A stretch of 64,000 nucleotides of DNA from Armillaria gallica (GCA_037576215.1 JBANDB010000008.1:2790001-2854000); one strand, 5' to 3'; counted from the first letter of the stretch, positions 46,730 through 59,625 are shown. Program-made: numbers and translations. The notes: generated from the sequence alone by a model not told the origin.

Positions 46730-47653
46730 TTACAGAGCAGTCGTCCGCTCCAGATAAGCAGCCCATCCTTCTTCCCGATATCGTTTTGCTTGTTCCGCAA
46801 TTTTATCAGTCAGATGGTAGTCTTTGCCGTAGACACCTCGGCCGACGATGATCACATCGCACCCGGACTCGAGAACCACTTCTCGAGGAGTTCTGTATTG
46901 CTGGCCCATCGAGTCACCTTTCGTATCCAATCCGACGCCAGGAGTCAAAACAAGAAATCTTCATCCTCAGTGGAATCATTCTCGGAGGCACCAATCCCAT
47001 CCATCCGTCGCTGTGCGATGAAGCCGATAACAAAATCGCGGTGTGCTCGTGCCATGCGAACGGCGTCTTCGGTGTAGCTGCCGGTAGCGAGCGAGCTCTT
47101 GGTGCTCATTTCTGCCAAGAGTAAAAGGCCGCGGCCCAGAGGGAGACCAACAGAGGAAAGTCCAGTGATAATGGACGGTCCAGGGACGGGGTGGGCGTTG
47201 GTGATATGGGACCAACTCGCAATTTTGTGTACGCCGCTAGAATATTGCAGAGCAACGGTGTTTCCTGGAGATTGACATTAGTTATTTGCTCCTGGAAATT
47301 GGGATTCAGCTAACCAATATCGGCGAACTTCCTGTCTTCGAATATCACAAAATCGTGTTTCGAGCTCAAGGCTTGAAGCTCATCGATAAGAAGCGGCTCG
47401 AAATCTTCAATAATGTCGACATGCGTCTTGAATTTCAAGATGAGAATAGGCACAAAACTGTTGAAGGAACTAATGCCTTTATCAGACAAACGAAAGGCCC
47501 AACAGCATCCACGATGGCGAGAAAATCCTTGGACTTGGTCACATCAACACTGACTGCAAGGTTGGATTTTTTTCTCTCCATTGTCTCGAGAAGAAGCTTT
47601 GCTGCAGGATTGCTATGCTTTGAGGCCCGTTGACCGTAAGTTTGGCGGAACAT
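46730..47653 (-). CDS. URA3: orotidine 5'-phosphate decarboxylase
   Basis: Last step of UMP synthesis. Three exons. N-terminus [20 protein letters not shown], then [15 protein letters not shown] and PFVCLIK. The active-site block is THVDIIEDF followed by [20 protein letters not shown] (catalytic Asp-x-Lys-x2-Asp). Later [50 protein letters not shown] and [13 protein letters not shown] form the phosphate site. The first intron (47,427-47,476) appears to start with GC (AAG|GCATTA); a GT donor 6 nt on would add two residues. One base is missing near 46,951: FLVLTPGVG needs TTGGTTTTG where TTGTTTTG is read. Confidence 0.94.
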
Positions 47654-47707
47654 GATGGTAAGATGTAACAAACCCGATTAGGATACCTTTTCTCTTTCCC
47701 ATCTACC
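47654..47707. promoter_or_regulatory. 54-bp divergent gap URA3/PUS7
   Basis: The two start codons are only 54 bp apart. The leaders must be extremely short, or the transcripts overlap at their 5' ends. Confidence 0.55.
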
Positions 47708-50692
47708 ATGGAGTCTTCATCTGCCGCGGCCGTCCGTGAACGTGAGGACGATAACGATGATTCTGAACGGTCCTCAAAGCGTACAAAACTGGAAGACGCA
47801 GTGACAGATAATGCTGAAGAAGATCTCGCAGCGGTAGAAAAAAAGCATGAACACATTTTGCCTCCTAGTCATGCACTTCTGGGCGTTCCTCTTCCTGTTG
47901 CTACTGAGCAAGGCGCGATGAACTTTTTGGAAAGAGATGTAGGAATTTCTGAGTATGTTGGGCATGGTCTACCCAAAATTGAGGGTATCATCAAGCAAAG
48001 GTGAATCCGATTTTTATTCACTACCGGGAAAAGTCATGCTGATAATTGTCGATAGGTTCACTGACTTCCTGGTATTCGAAGTTGACCAGGACAGCAAAGT
48101 AATCCACTTGAAAACGCTCGACAAACCGGAATCCAAACCTGAATCTGCACCAACTGCATCGACACCGGCCGAGCAGCCACCTCCAGAGGACGTTCAGATG
48201 GGTGAGCCGGTAGCTGATGAAGACAAGGTGGTGAGTGAGGAATCTGCCCGAAGGAAAAGGAAGAAAAGCCAGAAGAAAAACCTGCCGAAGCGTCCTCCGA
48301 TGAGCCTTGGCCCGAATCGTTCACGACGCGCCTCTCTGCTTTCCTCTCGGAAAGCGCGATTGCTGGAGTGAAAGAAATGTATTTACAAGGACCAGAACCA
48401 CCGCGTGTCAGCGACTCAGGCTGGGCTGGCCGAGTCCCGAAAACAACTGAAGACGAAGCCAAGAACGATTCTGCCCTGCGCCAGAGCCGGAACCTGAGCA
48501 ACCAGAGCCACCTCATCTCGTGGTAAACGCGGAGGGCGAGGCGGGAGAGGTGGTCGCGGCGGACGTGGACGTGGAGGCGGAAGAGGAGGAGGGAGAGAAG
48601 ATACCAGGAGAGTCTTGTCGGATGTCTGTATCCCCTCATGTTCATACTTTTTCCATTGCAACATAACTCAGAATCTCCAATGTAGCCGATTGCTTCAAAG
48701 GCTACTAGAACTGGTCTACATCAAGCCATTCGCGAACTCTTCAGTGGAAAGCTTGACAGTGAGACGGATGCTGCCGCTCCTGATACTGAGGAAGGATCAA
48801 GAATTGTTATTAAATGGTCGAAGAGTCGTGGAGGCCGCGGAGGTCGCGGCGGCGGTAGGGGTGAGTTATTGTATGCCCGATACGCTGTCCCTTGTTTACC
48901 TTGTTCTAGGAGGTCGAGGAGAACGTGTTCCACGAGGGACATACCCTCCGTATATTCATTTCACGCTCCAGAAGACCAACCGCGACACCCAGGATGCTCT
49001 TGGTCACCTTTCTCGCTCTCTGCACGTCAGCGTGAAAGATCTTTCCGTCGCAGGTACGAAGGACAAGCGTGGTGTGACCGTCCAGCGAGTGTCGCTTAAG
49101 AGAGGCAATAAAACGGTCGAAGATGTGTGGAAGCTCGCCAATGGTCTGACTGGGCGTCGGACGATTGAGGATGCTCTTAAGTACCGTGGCGAACGGGGTT
49201 GAGGATTTCTGACTTCAACTATCGCAAAGCAGGCTTGGAACTAGGGATGTTGAAAGGTAATGCATTCCTAATCACGCTGCGGTATGTCTGCTCAAGTTGC
49301 TACATCTACGATTTATCTTAACTCAACACGTACTATAGGAATGTCCACGTCGAATCGGAGCAAACCATGAATGAAGCATTGAATGTTATCAAGAACAAAG
49401 GGTTCATCAATTATTACGGTAATTATCTCTTAGGCGCTAAGTAGATGAAGCTACTTACAAAATATTATCAGGTATGCAGCGCTTTGGGACGGCATCGGTG
49501 CCTACACATGCCATTGGACTCGCGCTGCTGCAGTCCGATTGGCAGAAGGCTGTATCCCTCATCCTCCAGCCCCGGCATGGTGAACATCCTGACGTTGAAG
49601 CTGCACGGAATGCTTGGCTCGTCGACCGCGATTTGGAGAAAGCCTTGAGCTCATGCCGAGACGAGTTGTCGCCGAGCGATGTCTACTAGAAAGCTTCAAG
49701 ACCCAAAAGGGTGATACCAGGAATGCCATGGGTGCATTAGACACAGTAAGCCGAGGAAATGTATACGTGTCCCGCATGCTTACGGGCCAATAGATTCCCA
49801 AGAATCTTCGTCTGATGTACGTCCATGCATATCAGTCATACGTATGGAATGCCATTGTCTCGGAACGTATACGAACATATGGAGCGGACAAGCCTGTCCC
49901 TGGCGATTTGGTGTTCGATACTCCTAGCGTGGATGCGGAAGCGAAAGGTAATACCGACGAACCTAGCGCTGAGAAAGAAGAAGAACGAGGTACCTTTTTT
50001 TCAATTCGTCAGATTTTCATTGGTGTTTACACTTTAGCAGAAGAACCTACTTCATCTCGGGGTGGGAAGAAGGCGAGGAAGCCTTACGTGGCTCCAGTAG
50101 TGAAGACCCTTACAGAAGAGGATGTCGACAAGTACAGTATCTTTGATGTTATCATGCCTCTACCGGGAACAGATGTCGCCTACCCCGGTGGGAAACTTGG
50201 CGCAAGATACCGAGAGTTTCTTCAGATGGATGGCCTTGACGCAGACAATTTTGTTAGGAAGCAGAGGTAGGACAGCTGTGTGCATCTAGCAACGGAATTC
50301 ATCTAATACCCTGGACACGTAGAATCTACACACTGAACGGGTCGTACCGAAAGATCCTGCACCTTCCAGAAGAAATGTCCTGGTCTGTTCTGCGGTATAC
50401 GGACCCAGATGTGCCCCTTGCGCAAGCAGACGAGGACAAGTTGCTTGGATTTGATGCTCCAATCACTGTCGAAGATGGCAAGTTTATGGCGCTCCAAATA
50501 CAACTAACCCTTGGAACGGCAGCCTATGCTACCATGGCCCTTAGGGAGATTACTAAAACAGAGACGAGCTCTCATTTCCAGACAGGCTTGACTGCTGCGT
50601 CTGAAGACCAAAAGTTCCGAGGAACAGGGGAAGCGGAAGCGGTTGAAGCTGCAATTGAAGGCGACGTGGCAGAAGCGATAGCCGAAGAATAG
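47708..50692 (+). CDS. PUS7: tRNA/mRNA pseudouridine synthase, TruD family
   Basis: Family order: FLERDVGISEYVGHGLPKIE, then FTDFLVFEVDQDSKVIHLKT, GWAGR, YPPYIHFTLQKTNRDTQDAL, the catalytic-Asp motif VAGTKDKRGVTVQRVS, ISDFNYRKAGLELGMLKGN, the TRUD-domain start INYYGMQRFGTASVPTHAIG, then YVHAYQSYVWNAIVSERI and YPGGKLGARY. Two Gly/Arg-rich tracts (48,520-48,600 and 48,820-48,920) interrupt the N-terminal half, unusual for this enzyme. The frame must be restored by one base at five places: near 48,263, 48,477, 48,512, 49,199 (GGGGTTGAGG for GGGGTTTGAGG) and 49,647 (CCTTGAGC for CCTTGGAGC). All are deletion-like; an assembly problem is more likely than gene death. Confidence 0.9.
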
Positions 50693-50873
50693 ATTTATTA
50701 ACGTATCTGTATTTCGTGGGAAAGTACCCGAGATCGCCGTTGTAGCCGTTGCCGGCGATCAATAGCCGAAGTCAACGCGAATGACATAGCTTCCACGTTG
50801 ACTGTAAATTTAATAACAAAACTACGACCTTCTTCGTTCGAATTGTCCCGTAATCTCCTCTTCATCTGCGCCA

Positions 50874-52673
50874 ATGGCCAGAGTGGAAACAATTGTTTTT
50901 CTTTCGTTGGTTCTTGACCTCTTCGCATTCACCATTCCATTGCCCTTGTTTCCTCGGTTAATAGAATGGTATACTTTGGTAAGAACTTGCGGTCTTTGCG
51001 GTTCTTTCAGCTAATGCAGTCATTGTAGCGAGAGATATCTGATACCAACGGCTTTCTCTCACGGACGCTGGGTTTCGTTTCGTACATCCGGAGTTTTCTG
51101 TACAACCCAGCTGTCACTGCGCATTCTGAGAGATGGGACGTCGTATTGCTCGGTGCGTGAACGCGTCAAATTCGTAGGGATGCCTCTAATGTCAGTTCAG
51201 GTGGTCTTATGGGCTCTGTTTTCTCGTGCGTTTCTGTTATCTCTATTCCTGACACGTAACTCAAACAGAATATTAGAACGCTTCAGTTCATAGTCTCACC
51301 AAGAATTGGGTCGCTATCAGACAAGTATGGCAGAAAGCGCATCCTGTTATACACTATGATTGGAAATGTTTTGTCGGCCCTTGTGTGAGCAAGTCGTTCA
51401 CCTGCTGCAGAACTCACGGATGCTAATTCAATTCACAGATGGATCAAATCAACTACCTTTGCATGGTACATGCTCTCAAGAGTCATCGGCGGTCTGAGTG
51501 AAGGAAATGTTCAACTAGCAATGTTCGCTCTTAATCTCGTAGACCGGGTCAAGTAAAAGCTGATTATACCTTGCAGTGCAATTCTCTCTGATATAACCAC
51601 CCCGGCTAACCGTTCAAAAGCACTTGCTCATGTCGGTATTGCATTCGCCATTTGCTTCTGTATCGGTCCTCCCATCGGAGCGTACTTTGCGTCCAAGCCA
51701 ATACCGTCATCCCTCGCCGCCAACACATTTATTGGCGAATTGAATCTCTTTGCGGTTCCCGCAATTCTCACCTTAATACTTCTAACAGCCGAGACCGCTT
51801 TCTTGGCCATTGCTTTACCCGAAACTCGTGGGAAAGGCATTCGGCCGAGTACCGAAGAGAAAGCAGCCTCATCCAACGGCAAAACGCCTAATGGAAAGCC
51901 TGCTGTGTCAAATCGGAAAGCTAGTGTTGAAGAGCGTTTGGCCACGCTACAATCTCTCCGCTACTTTCATCTCCTTTTCTTAGGGCTCTTTTCGGGGGTT
52001 GAGTTCACCCTTACTTTCTTGACCTTCGACCGTAAGCTGCTGCCTGCATATATCATAACATGCTCACTCCATGTCTTGTGTGCTATTCAGTATTCGATTG
52101 GGACAATAAACAAAATGGCATGCTCATTGGTTCCATCGGGATCATCAGTGCATTACTTCAGGGTGGATACGTCCGACGGGCTACTTCAAAAATAGGCGAA
52201 GGAGTGATGGCCCGACGGGGAGTTTCAAGCTGTGCTGTTGGGCTTGTCCTCTTGACCCTGCTTCCGCAGTTCGTTGTATCAAAACCTGTGCTGGCCCACA
52301 GGTTGTTGCAGGGTGCGGCGGTTTGCATGGCGTTCACATCGGCAACTGTGGTGAATTCTTTGACTGCATATGCTTCGTTGCAATGCGACGAAGGAGGATT
52401 TGACCCTGTTACTGGTAAAAACGTTAAAGAGCACCCTCAGCTTGCAAAGGGCAAGGCTTTGGGAAACTTCAGATCGGCTGGGCAGCTCGGTCGCGCGGTG
52501 GGCCCTCTTCTTGGTGAGAATATATTTGACAACAAGAATATGATACTTATTGACACGACTTCGCAGCATGTGCGTCTTACTGGACCGTCGGACCATCATA
52601 CACGTACGCCGGCGGTGCTATCGCAATGTTCATTCTGAGTTCTGGTATGAAACGCATCGCCAAACCTGCGTAG
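50874..52673 (+). CDS. MFS transporter, MFSD10/YCR023C type
   Basis: Twelve-span transporter of about 480 residues. It starts MARVETIVFLSLVLDLFAFT. The conserved loop after span 2 is SPRIGSLSDKYGRKRILL, the MFS signature. Later segments include MLSRVIGGLSEGNVQLA, SAILSDITTPANRSKALAHV, LLFLGLFSGVEFTLTFLTFD and SLTAYASLQCDE. It ends FILSSGMKRIAKPA. The closest named group is the MFSD10/tetracycline-resistance-like branch; substrate unknown. About seven introns. A missing base near 51,284 is needed to join GLMGSVFSILERF to QFIVSPRIG. Confidence 0.85.
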
Positions 52674-52934
52674 AAGAGGTAAAGGAAAGGAAGGGTTATT
52701 TATCGCGTTCTAGTGACAACTCTTGTAACCAACGTATATAGGATACTGTTCTACTGTATGTCCCTCGCTACCTAAGTATAGCTACTAAATATAAATTTGA
52801 CTGTACAGGAGGAGTTGGAATAATTGGTACACGGAGCCAATGTCATAAGATACGCGGGTATACAGTGCAATAATATCACTCCCCATCTGAAGCAGTCGTC
52901 GTCGGATAAATATATGGTATAGGTCGACGAATTC

Positions 52935-54559
52935 CTATGATCCTCGATGCGGTGAGCTGCGAGACCGCGTGTGATGTGATGACGACGGTGGGCGGGAATC
53001 ATGTCCGAAGTCTATAAGGGTACTATTCTCGGGTGATGACCTTGAGTTGGAAGTTCCCTCCGACAGCGGACTCCGGGCCTCGACAGACCGAGAGTCCTCC
53101 TGACGAAGCTTGTCTGGAGGTGACTGAATACCATTGCGGGAGGAAGGACGAGGTAGCAGCGGCCCTTGTGGATCTGAATATGCAGGGGCGGGACCAAACT
53201 CGACATCTTGGGACTGCGTGAATATCGCCGGAAGGAAGAATAGAACACCTCGGCTGTAACGCTGGCGCCTATTGCGGACTGGCGTTCGGGGAAGGTTGTC
53301 TCGTGGACTGGTGAGTGCTGCCATTCTATTGCGCAAGCGTCGGAAAGCGTCAACTAAAGGACTAGACTGCCGGCCAGCGTATGGCTCTGTCGATGCATCC
53401 GATGATGTTGGGGAACTCGGTCGGACATCAAATGGGAGCTGCAAAACAGGAACATCCCGGTCGATGGGAGAGTCGCTATCACTATCGGATGAAGATGATG
53501 AACCAAAATGCCAGTGGCCGGTCCCAGAAGACCAGCGTGGAAGGAGGACCTCGTATCCGCCAATACGGCGTAAGCCAATTCTGCGTTGTTTGCCGGGGAA
53601 CGCGATGGAGAGTAATCCCAATAACAGGATAATCAAACCGATCCACATCAATACTTTGCCCCAATGGCCAAGGAAACCGATGAAAGCGGCATCATCAGCA
53701 TGCCAGCTGCTTCCATAGAAATGCGAAAAGAAGGTATGCGGTGCCTCTCCTTCTTTGGCATTTTTTCCATACAATGACTTGGGGAGGACACGGATAGGAT
53801 CACTGACGGCACTAGCGTGGGATGAAGTGAAAATACTGTATTGCACTGAAAGGAACATAGGTCCTGTGGAGAACATTACAGTTGGATAGTTGAGTATCCA
53901 GGAGTGATCGAAAGTGACGAGACTGTGGATAACCTGCGCCATGAACGGATGTCCCTTTTCGGCGAAAATGAGGTCGTTCGAGATGCCCACAGGAATTGTT
54001 TTTGGAAGGATGACAGGATAAGCCAGGAGGGGGTCTAGAGGACGCTTACATCCAATGTCGAGGTCCAAGTAGACACCACCGTAATGATGAAGAATGAAAT
54101 AGCGGATGGCGTCTGCCCGCTGAATGGGATATCGATAATCGTTGAATGTATCCAAAAACCAAGGATAATACTCTGATATAAAATCGCGAGAGCTATCGTC
54201 AGTCCAGAGCATGTATTCACTGAGAAAAATGTTAGCCAAAATGAATAAGACGTGCATAAGGATGAGACGCACTAGTCTGGCATCAACTCCCGGCATTCCT
54301 GAGAAACTGGCCTCCATTTTTCGGGAAGGGTCTCTGTCCGCCATGTCTGGTGAAGAATTCGTGGGATGCGTTCAACCTGACCGTGTTCTGAGGCGTTCCA
54401 CCTATCGTATCGCCCAAGGATGGGTACTTGGTCTTCGGAAAGATAGGCATTAGGATCAATGGAAAGGTAGTATGTTATAGAGGAGAGAACGACAACTGTG
54501 CCAAGGAGAAAAAGGCCCAGAAGAGAGAGAAATATGCATAGGGGACGACGACGTGCCAT
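52935..54559 (-). CDS. MIPC synthase catalytic subunit-like GT32 mannosyltransferase
   Basis: Two exons (intron near 54,223-54,275). A short cytoplasmic MARRRPLC is followed by a signal anchor (IFLSLLGLFLLGTVVVLSSI). The GT32 catalytic domain then shows RIPRILHQTWRTETLPEKW, YEYMLWTDDSSRDF, RYPIQRADAIRYFILHHYGG and the DxD motif in VYLDLDIGCKRPLDPLLAY. A second span (VLMWIGLIILLLGLLSIAF) and a long disordered tail follow. This matches Sur1/Csh1, which transfers mannose to inositol-phosphoceramide in the Golgi. The OCH1-like family shares the fold, but the DLDIGC+RPLD block and second span favour the sphingolipid enzyme. Confidence 0.85.
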
Positions 54560-54901
54560 GGGGGATGATGGGAGGAGGAGGAGGAGGAGGGTACTCTTGT
54601 ATACAAAACTGAACCGCCTGATCCAAGCCACTTCCGCACAGCCGCATCTTGCGTAAGCTTCTATTGAAAGCGCCGCAATTACGACGGGTACCTTTCCCCG
54701 ATGGAGCATAAGCATCATACAGTAATTGTCATTGATTGCGTCGAGGCTAACCAGGGCAAATCCAGCATTATCCAGCTTGTTTCTAGCCACAATATATATA
54801 TGCCAGTTGACAGCCTCGCTTAAACCACAGTCTCTTCGAAAAATAATAGAAATACATGGAGGTGAAACAGGAAAAACAAATATGCAGAATGGCAGATATT
54901 T

Positions 54902-56549
54902 TCATATGATCACCATCTCCTGCGAAAACACGAATGATAATTCTCGCTCCAACATAGCTAGGGATTCTTGAATGGGGGTATCTGCCCAGTTAATCCCAAT
55001 TTTCTTCAGACCACCAAGAGCATTCAGCCAGTCCGTTCGCGACCAGTCTTGTCCTCTTCGCGAGCCACGCGAATCATTGATTTTTGGGTCTGGTCGATAA
55101 CTAGGGGCAAGCTGCAGGAACCACTCCAGCTTAGGGTTCGTAGCCGCGCGGCATTTCTTGCCGTCCAAATACTCCAACAACTCGGAAACCCTCCAATCAG
55201 CAATCGGTTTCCTGTTCTGTTGCCATTCAGGAGCATATCTGGAAACCGAGCGCGTCTGATATGAACGTATTTCGGCACTCCCGACGCGCAGAACAAGCTG
55301 AGCCAACAGCATGGAGAAGTGGTTGACGACTTGGACGTGAAGGAGATCGCGCGCGTCTTTTCGAATGATGACTAGACCATCATCGCCCTCTTCGTCAATG
55401 TCCATGCCGTCAGGATCGCGTGTATGGCTTGGAAGCTGGCTCGTTTCTTCCACAATACGCGTATCTCTTTTGTATGTTGGTTTCTCAGACGCGAATCTGC
55501 TCAGATCCACAGTGTTTTCAAAAATGACACCAATCAGATAGCGACTTGTCCATTGACGGCGATCAGGAGACAATGCGCCAATAGTTCCTTGATATATAGA
55601 TGAGCGAGTAGAAAGAACAGAGAGGATTAGCAGCTCACTTTCGGCGTGCACGTCAAAACATAGATTCTTGTCGCCACTCCAAAGAACAGTGCGACTGATC
55701 AGTGCGAAATATTTGCAGCAGTCGATGATCAGCTCATCGTTGCCTCTGTCACCATGTGTCTGGACCTGTGAACGCGTTTATAGCCAACTCAACAGCATCC
55801 CGAAGAAGATATCACCTCATCTCGCAGTGTGACCCTCCAGTTGCCTGATCGTCTAAGAGTCTCCTCAGTCGCTTGTCCTCTCACGGATCGCCTTTCCTGG
55901 ACCTTCTTCAACAGCCAAGTAGAAGATCGCGTGGCGAACCACCTCAACGATTGGTTGTGTTTATGGCTTCAGACCCAACATCAGCAGAGGACACCAAAAT
56001 ATGAGTATTACGCACCCATCGAGTTCTTGGATGACCACCCCAGGGATTATAATGACCACTGGAACGTTTTCTCTTTCAACATCTTCGACGAATTGAACCA
56101 AGACATCAAAATCATGCAGTAATATGTTCGTGTCCACCACTACGAATGCGCCACTCTCTGAAAGAGGTGCCTGACTCGGAACCGTGCCATTAGCCATGAT
56201 GTAGAGATGCTTGGAATCAGTCTTACCTGCATCTCAACATCTTCATTTGCAAACTGATTGAAAGCCTGGAGGGTGGAATCGTTCAAAGATTCTTTAGCAT
56301 GTGTATTGACTGCGCAGTGAAGGTTGAGTACGACGCGACTTTGAGAGCTTAACGCCCACCTGGAAGAATAGAAAAGCCTGGTTTCGACGAGTGGACACTA
56401 AAAAGGTTAGTGGAAGTCATTGCAGACACTCACCTGAAGCGTGCTTGCAATGCCTTGGTTCTGCCCTCTTGCTTGGCAGTAGTTGCTGTCCAAGTTGGGT
56501 AACAGTCTCACTTGAAGGATCAAAATCGAAATCGAATAATCCGTTTCAT
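54902..56549 (-). CDS. SWT1: SWT1-like PIN-domain endoribonuclease
   Basis: Nuclear mRNA quality-control nuclease family. The PIN domain begins FVVVDTNILLHDFDVLVQFV, continues NVPVVIIIPGVVIQELDG, GDRGNDELIIDCCKYF and LWSGDKNLC; the Asp and Glu residues form the metal site. A C-terminal helical domain follows (HFSMLLAQLVLRVGS ... LGGLKKIGINWADTP). Upstream exons encode RWALSSQSRVVLNLHCAVNT and DSTLQAFNQFANEDVEMQ, joined to the PIN domain by a 57-nt intron that contains an alternative Met (56,197). The start at 56,549 is tentative. It requires removal of one A near 56,545 and addition of one base near 56,480 to give MNGLFDFDFDPSSETVTQ and KQEGRTKALQARF. From 56,340 onward (coding direction) the model is firm. 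Confidence 0.8.
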
Positions 56550-56722
56550 TGGTCACGCTACATACACAAGATGAATGCTCAGAATAATGTATTGCCAGTG
56601 TATCTAATGAAATGCATGTAGTGTGTACAAAATGCAGAGGGTTCTCGTGGATAAGATAGTATAAAATGTGCGCTTATGTCCACACTAAATTATAACAGAG
56701 GAGGAAAAGCTTATGCTTATGC

Positions 56723-59187
56723 TTATGCCGTGGTTGGAACAGTCAAGGCGAGTTTCTTCGCAGGTGGAGAACCCTCGGCCTCATTGTTACCTGCTGTCGA
56801 CACCGTCTCGTCGACCTTACGTTTTGAACCCGCGAGTTTCGACTCGGGGGTAGAAGCTGAAGACAAATTAAGAGCTGACGGTGGCGTCGGTGCCCGGGCT
56901 TGTGCTTCAGGAGTCCCGGAACGACTGCGCAACTGAACCGCCAACTCAGTTCGTAACCGTGCTGCAAGACTGTTTGAGGATAGCGTTTCTGCACGGCAGG
57001 TGGCATGGTACACCTAATAAAGCAACACACAGTCAGCCACAACGTGAAAGAGGCCAGAATAGTAGAACGTACCCTGCCATCCTTCGTTATGGCGTTCTTC
57101 CACACCCACTCCTCATCGTCCTCCAAAAATTCTGATTTCAATATTTCCTTACAGATCGGACAAGAAATCATTTTCGCCTCATCTCCAGGAGGTACAACAA
57201 CGAACTGCTGTCGTAGTTCAGCTTCCCGTTGAATTTTCTCAGCGGCAGCAGCTGCAGTAGGGTTCAGACGTCTAGTTGTATCGTGACCTTTGCCCTTAAT
57301 GTCAGCTGTATCATGTATCCAATCCTAAGAAACCCACTAAGTCTTTTATACCAGCATGTTATAGTGACAAAATACGCACCTCCACTGCAACGAACCAGCT
57401 TCTACTATGACCCCGACCTAAATTCTGATTCGCCTTACGATTCTGTCGGAAGTGCATATCGAGATGCTCTTGCATTGAATCTTTACCCGCGGGGGTATCA
57501 GCAAAGCGGATTCCACATTGTTTACACTGCGAGGACAACTTCGAGTACAAGAGATCACGAATTGGCGAGTGCATTCTATGGATATAATAATGAGAGATCA
57601 TGACATTGTTCATCTATGAAAGACTTACTTGGTTATCCCGCTCGTCGTTAATTGGACGTCATACGCAAGAATCGACTCTCGATACAAGCGCTCTGTTTGA
57701 CGCTGAGCATTATCTGGTTCTGCCTTCTCTTCTTTCGCGGTTGCACCGGCACCGACTGGCGTACCTGCGTTGGAAACGACACCAGCTTTGAGTAAAGACG
57801 ACAGAAGGTCGGCGTAGTTGACAGGAGCTATGTTCGTATTGGCTACAGGCGTCGAAGTCGACGGTACGGACAGAATAGAAGGCTTGGACTCTGTAACATC
57901 TAAGGGTGGAAAGGCAGGCATTATATCTGCAGGTGGTGGTGGCGCCGTCGACGGAGGGTATGACTGGTTGGGAGCAGAGAAGCCGGTTTGGACTGGCCAC
58001 TGGGCAACCGGAGGGGGAGGTGGTGGGGGAGGGCTTGTGCTTTGACTGAGGACTCGCAGTTGACCAAGGATTTGCTGTAGCTCTTGCTGGGAGACGCCAG
58101 TTTCAACAAGCTTCCGAAGCTGTCAATGGCTATGAGCGCAGAGTCGAAAAAGACTGATATGTAACTTACTTGCTGAAGAACACCTATATGTTGTTGATTG
58201 ACAGGGTCGTAAGGATTTGCTTGCCGCGCACGCTCTTTCTGACCAAGAATGAATTCCAGTTCGCTCAAGACTTGCGACTTCGTTATCTGCGTCGAACCAC
58301 GGAAACTCGTAGACTGAATCGCTGCTTTAGTCTTACGAGGTTTGCGCTTGGCATAGAAACGTACGCTGCTGCTTGCTGCTCCATCGCCCCATATTCCGCG
58401 CTCTATTGATACTTGCGAAGATACACCAAACAGTTCTTTGCCGGCGGGTGATCCGGTTCGCCAGGTGAGAACGAGCTCTTCCATCTTGCTACGAGTTGGC
58501 GGATCAACTTCAGCATAAGTCTCTAGAAACAGCGGAACAACAAAGGCGGCAAAGTGGCGAGCGTAAGGATCATAAATATTCTTGGAGATCATATCGAGGA
58601 GATAAAAAGCCGGAAGCTTCATCCATGGAGGCACCTGAATGATTAGTCAGCCATCCGCGGAACGCGAAAAACAAGAATAAGGAAATTTTGTGACGAAATC
58701 AAGGATAGTCAGGATATCGAAAGATATCGAGCGATATCGCCCATCGACAGTCTTATGTGGTGTTTTACTCAATAAAATGCAACTAAACTACATATACATG
58801 ACAGCGACACCGCACATATTGTAGACGAACAACCATGAGGTATGGGTCACACAGTGGCGAGTGGCAGCTGACGATAACGACGAAGAAAAGAAGACTCACC
58901 CTGCGAATGTGGTTCTCGAGACATTGGGCGACAATATCTGCAAAGCGGGTGTACTCGTGGGCGAGTATAGAAAGGCCCTGGATGATAGGGCGAGAATTGA
59001 CGGAGAGTTCAGCAAGACGATTTGTGAATTCCTTGCGGAAAGAGGCTGGGTCGACATGTTGGACTGGTGCTGGAGGAAATGGCGAAGGATACGGATAGGT
59101 TGGTCCACCATACCCAGGGAGTGGAGGAGAGAAAGCAGGAGCTGAATAGGCAGGCTGGGTGTAGTAACTCTGCTGGTAGAGCGACAT
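56723..59187 (-). CDS. PCF11: mRNA cleavage/termination factor PCF11
   Basis: Component of cleavage factor IA, which couples RNA polymerase II to 3'-end cleavage and termination. The N-terminal CTD-interacting domain is clear: PASFRKEFTNRLAELSVNSR, ITDLAHEYTRF-like IIQGLSILAHEYTRF, VPPWMKLPAFYLLDMISKNI and YDPYARHFAAFVVPLFLETY. A Gln/Pro-rich linker follows with a run of prolines (TSPPPPPPPVAQWP). Two zinc modules flank the Clp1-binding area: CKQCGIRF...HLDMHF and CPICKEILKSEF...VYHATC, with EEWVWKNAI between. About six introns; the frame is intact throughout. Same strand as SWT1, 173 bp apart. Confidence 0.95.
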
Positions 59188-59465
59188 GGCTCGACTTAGA
59201 ACAGATTCGACTCTCGCCCGTAGCGATCAGACACGAAATGCGATAAAGAGTAAAAAGACTTGAAGTAAAGAAATACTGTCTCTTACACCCACTGCCACGG
59301 ATAGCGACGAACGATGATCAAGATGGTGGTTCGGTATAGGGAGTGCTGACAGCGCACCACGCTCTCACGATCACATTTCAATCTCCGCTTCAATCCCCGC
59401 GCCGACTTCCGGCAGCAAAAATCTTCCACTGGTCCTAGACAGCCTCAAGAAACTACGCTTCAACG

Positions 59466-59625
59466 GTGAGTATTGCTGTCCCGCTGCCTCGAGAGCTTCT
59501 CTACACGACTCGCACTGCTGTCAGCATTCTCTGGATACCGTTATTGCCCAGTTCCTGCAGAATTTCGTGTTGGATGCAAGCGATGGCGCTTGGATGACCT
59601 TGGGCTGACTACGTTTGTCTTCTAG
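59466..59625 (+). other. probable 5'-UTR intron of RPL9
   Basis: 160 nt with GTGAGT donor and TTCTAG acceptor ending immediately before the start codon. It is about three times the usual intron length in this window. I found no convincing snoRNA box C/D or H/ACA signature inside. Confidence 0.5.

Noticed and set aside
47708..50692. PUS7 as a pseudogene
   Set aside because: All lesions are single missing bases, and intact domains follow each one. Neighbouring essential genes show the same lesion type, pointing to assembly error.
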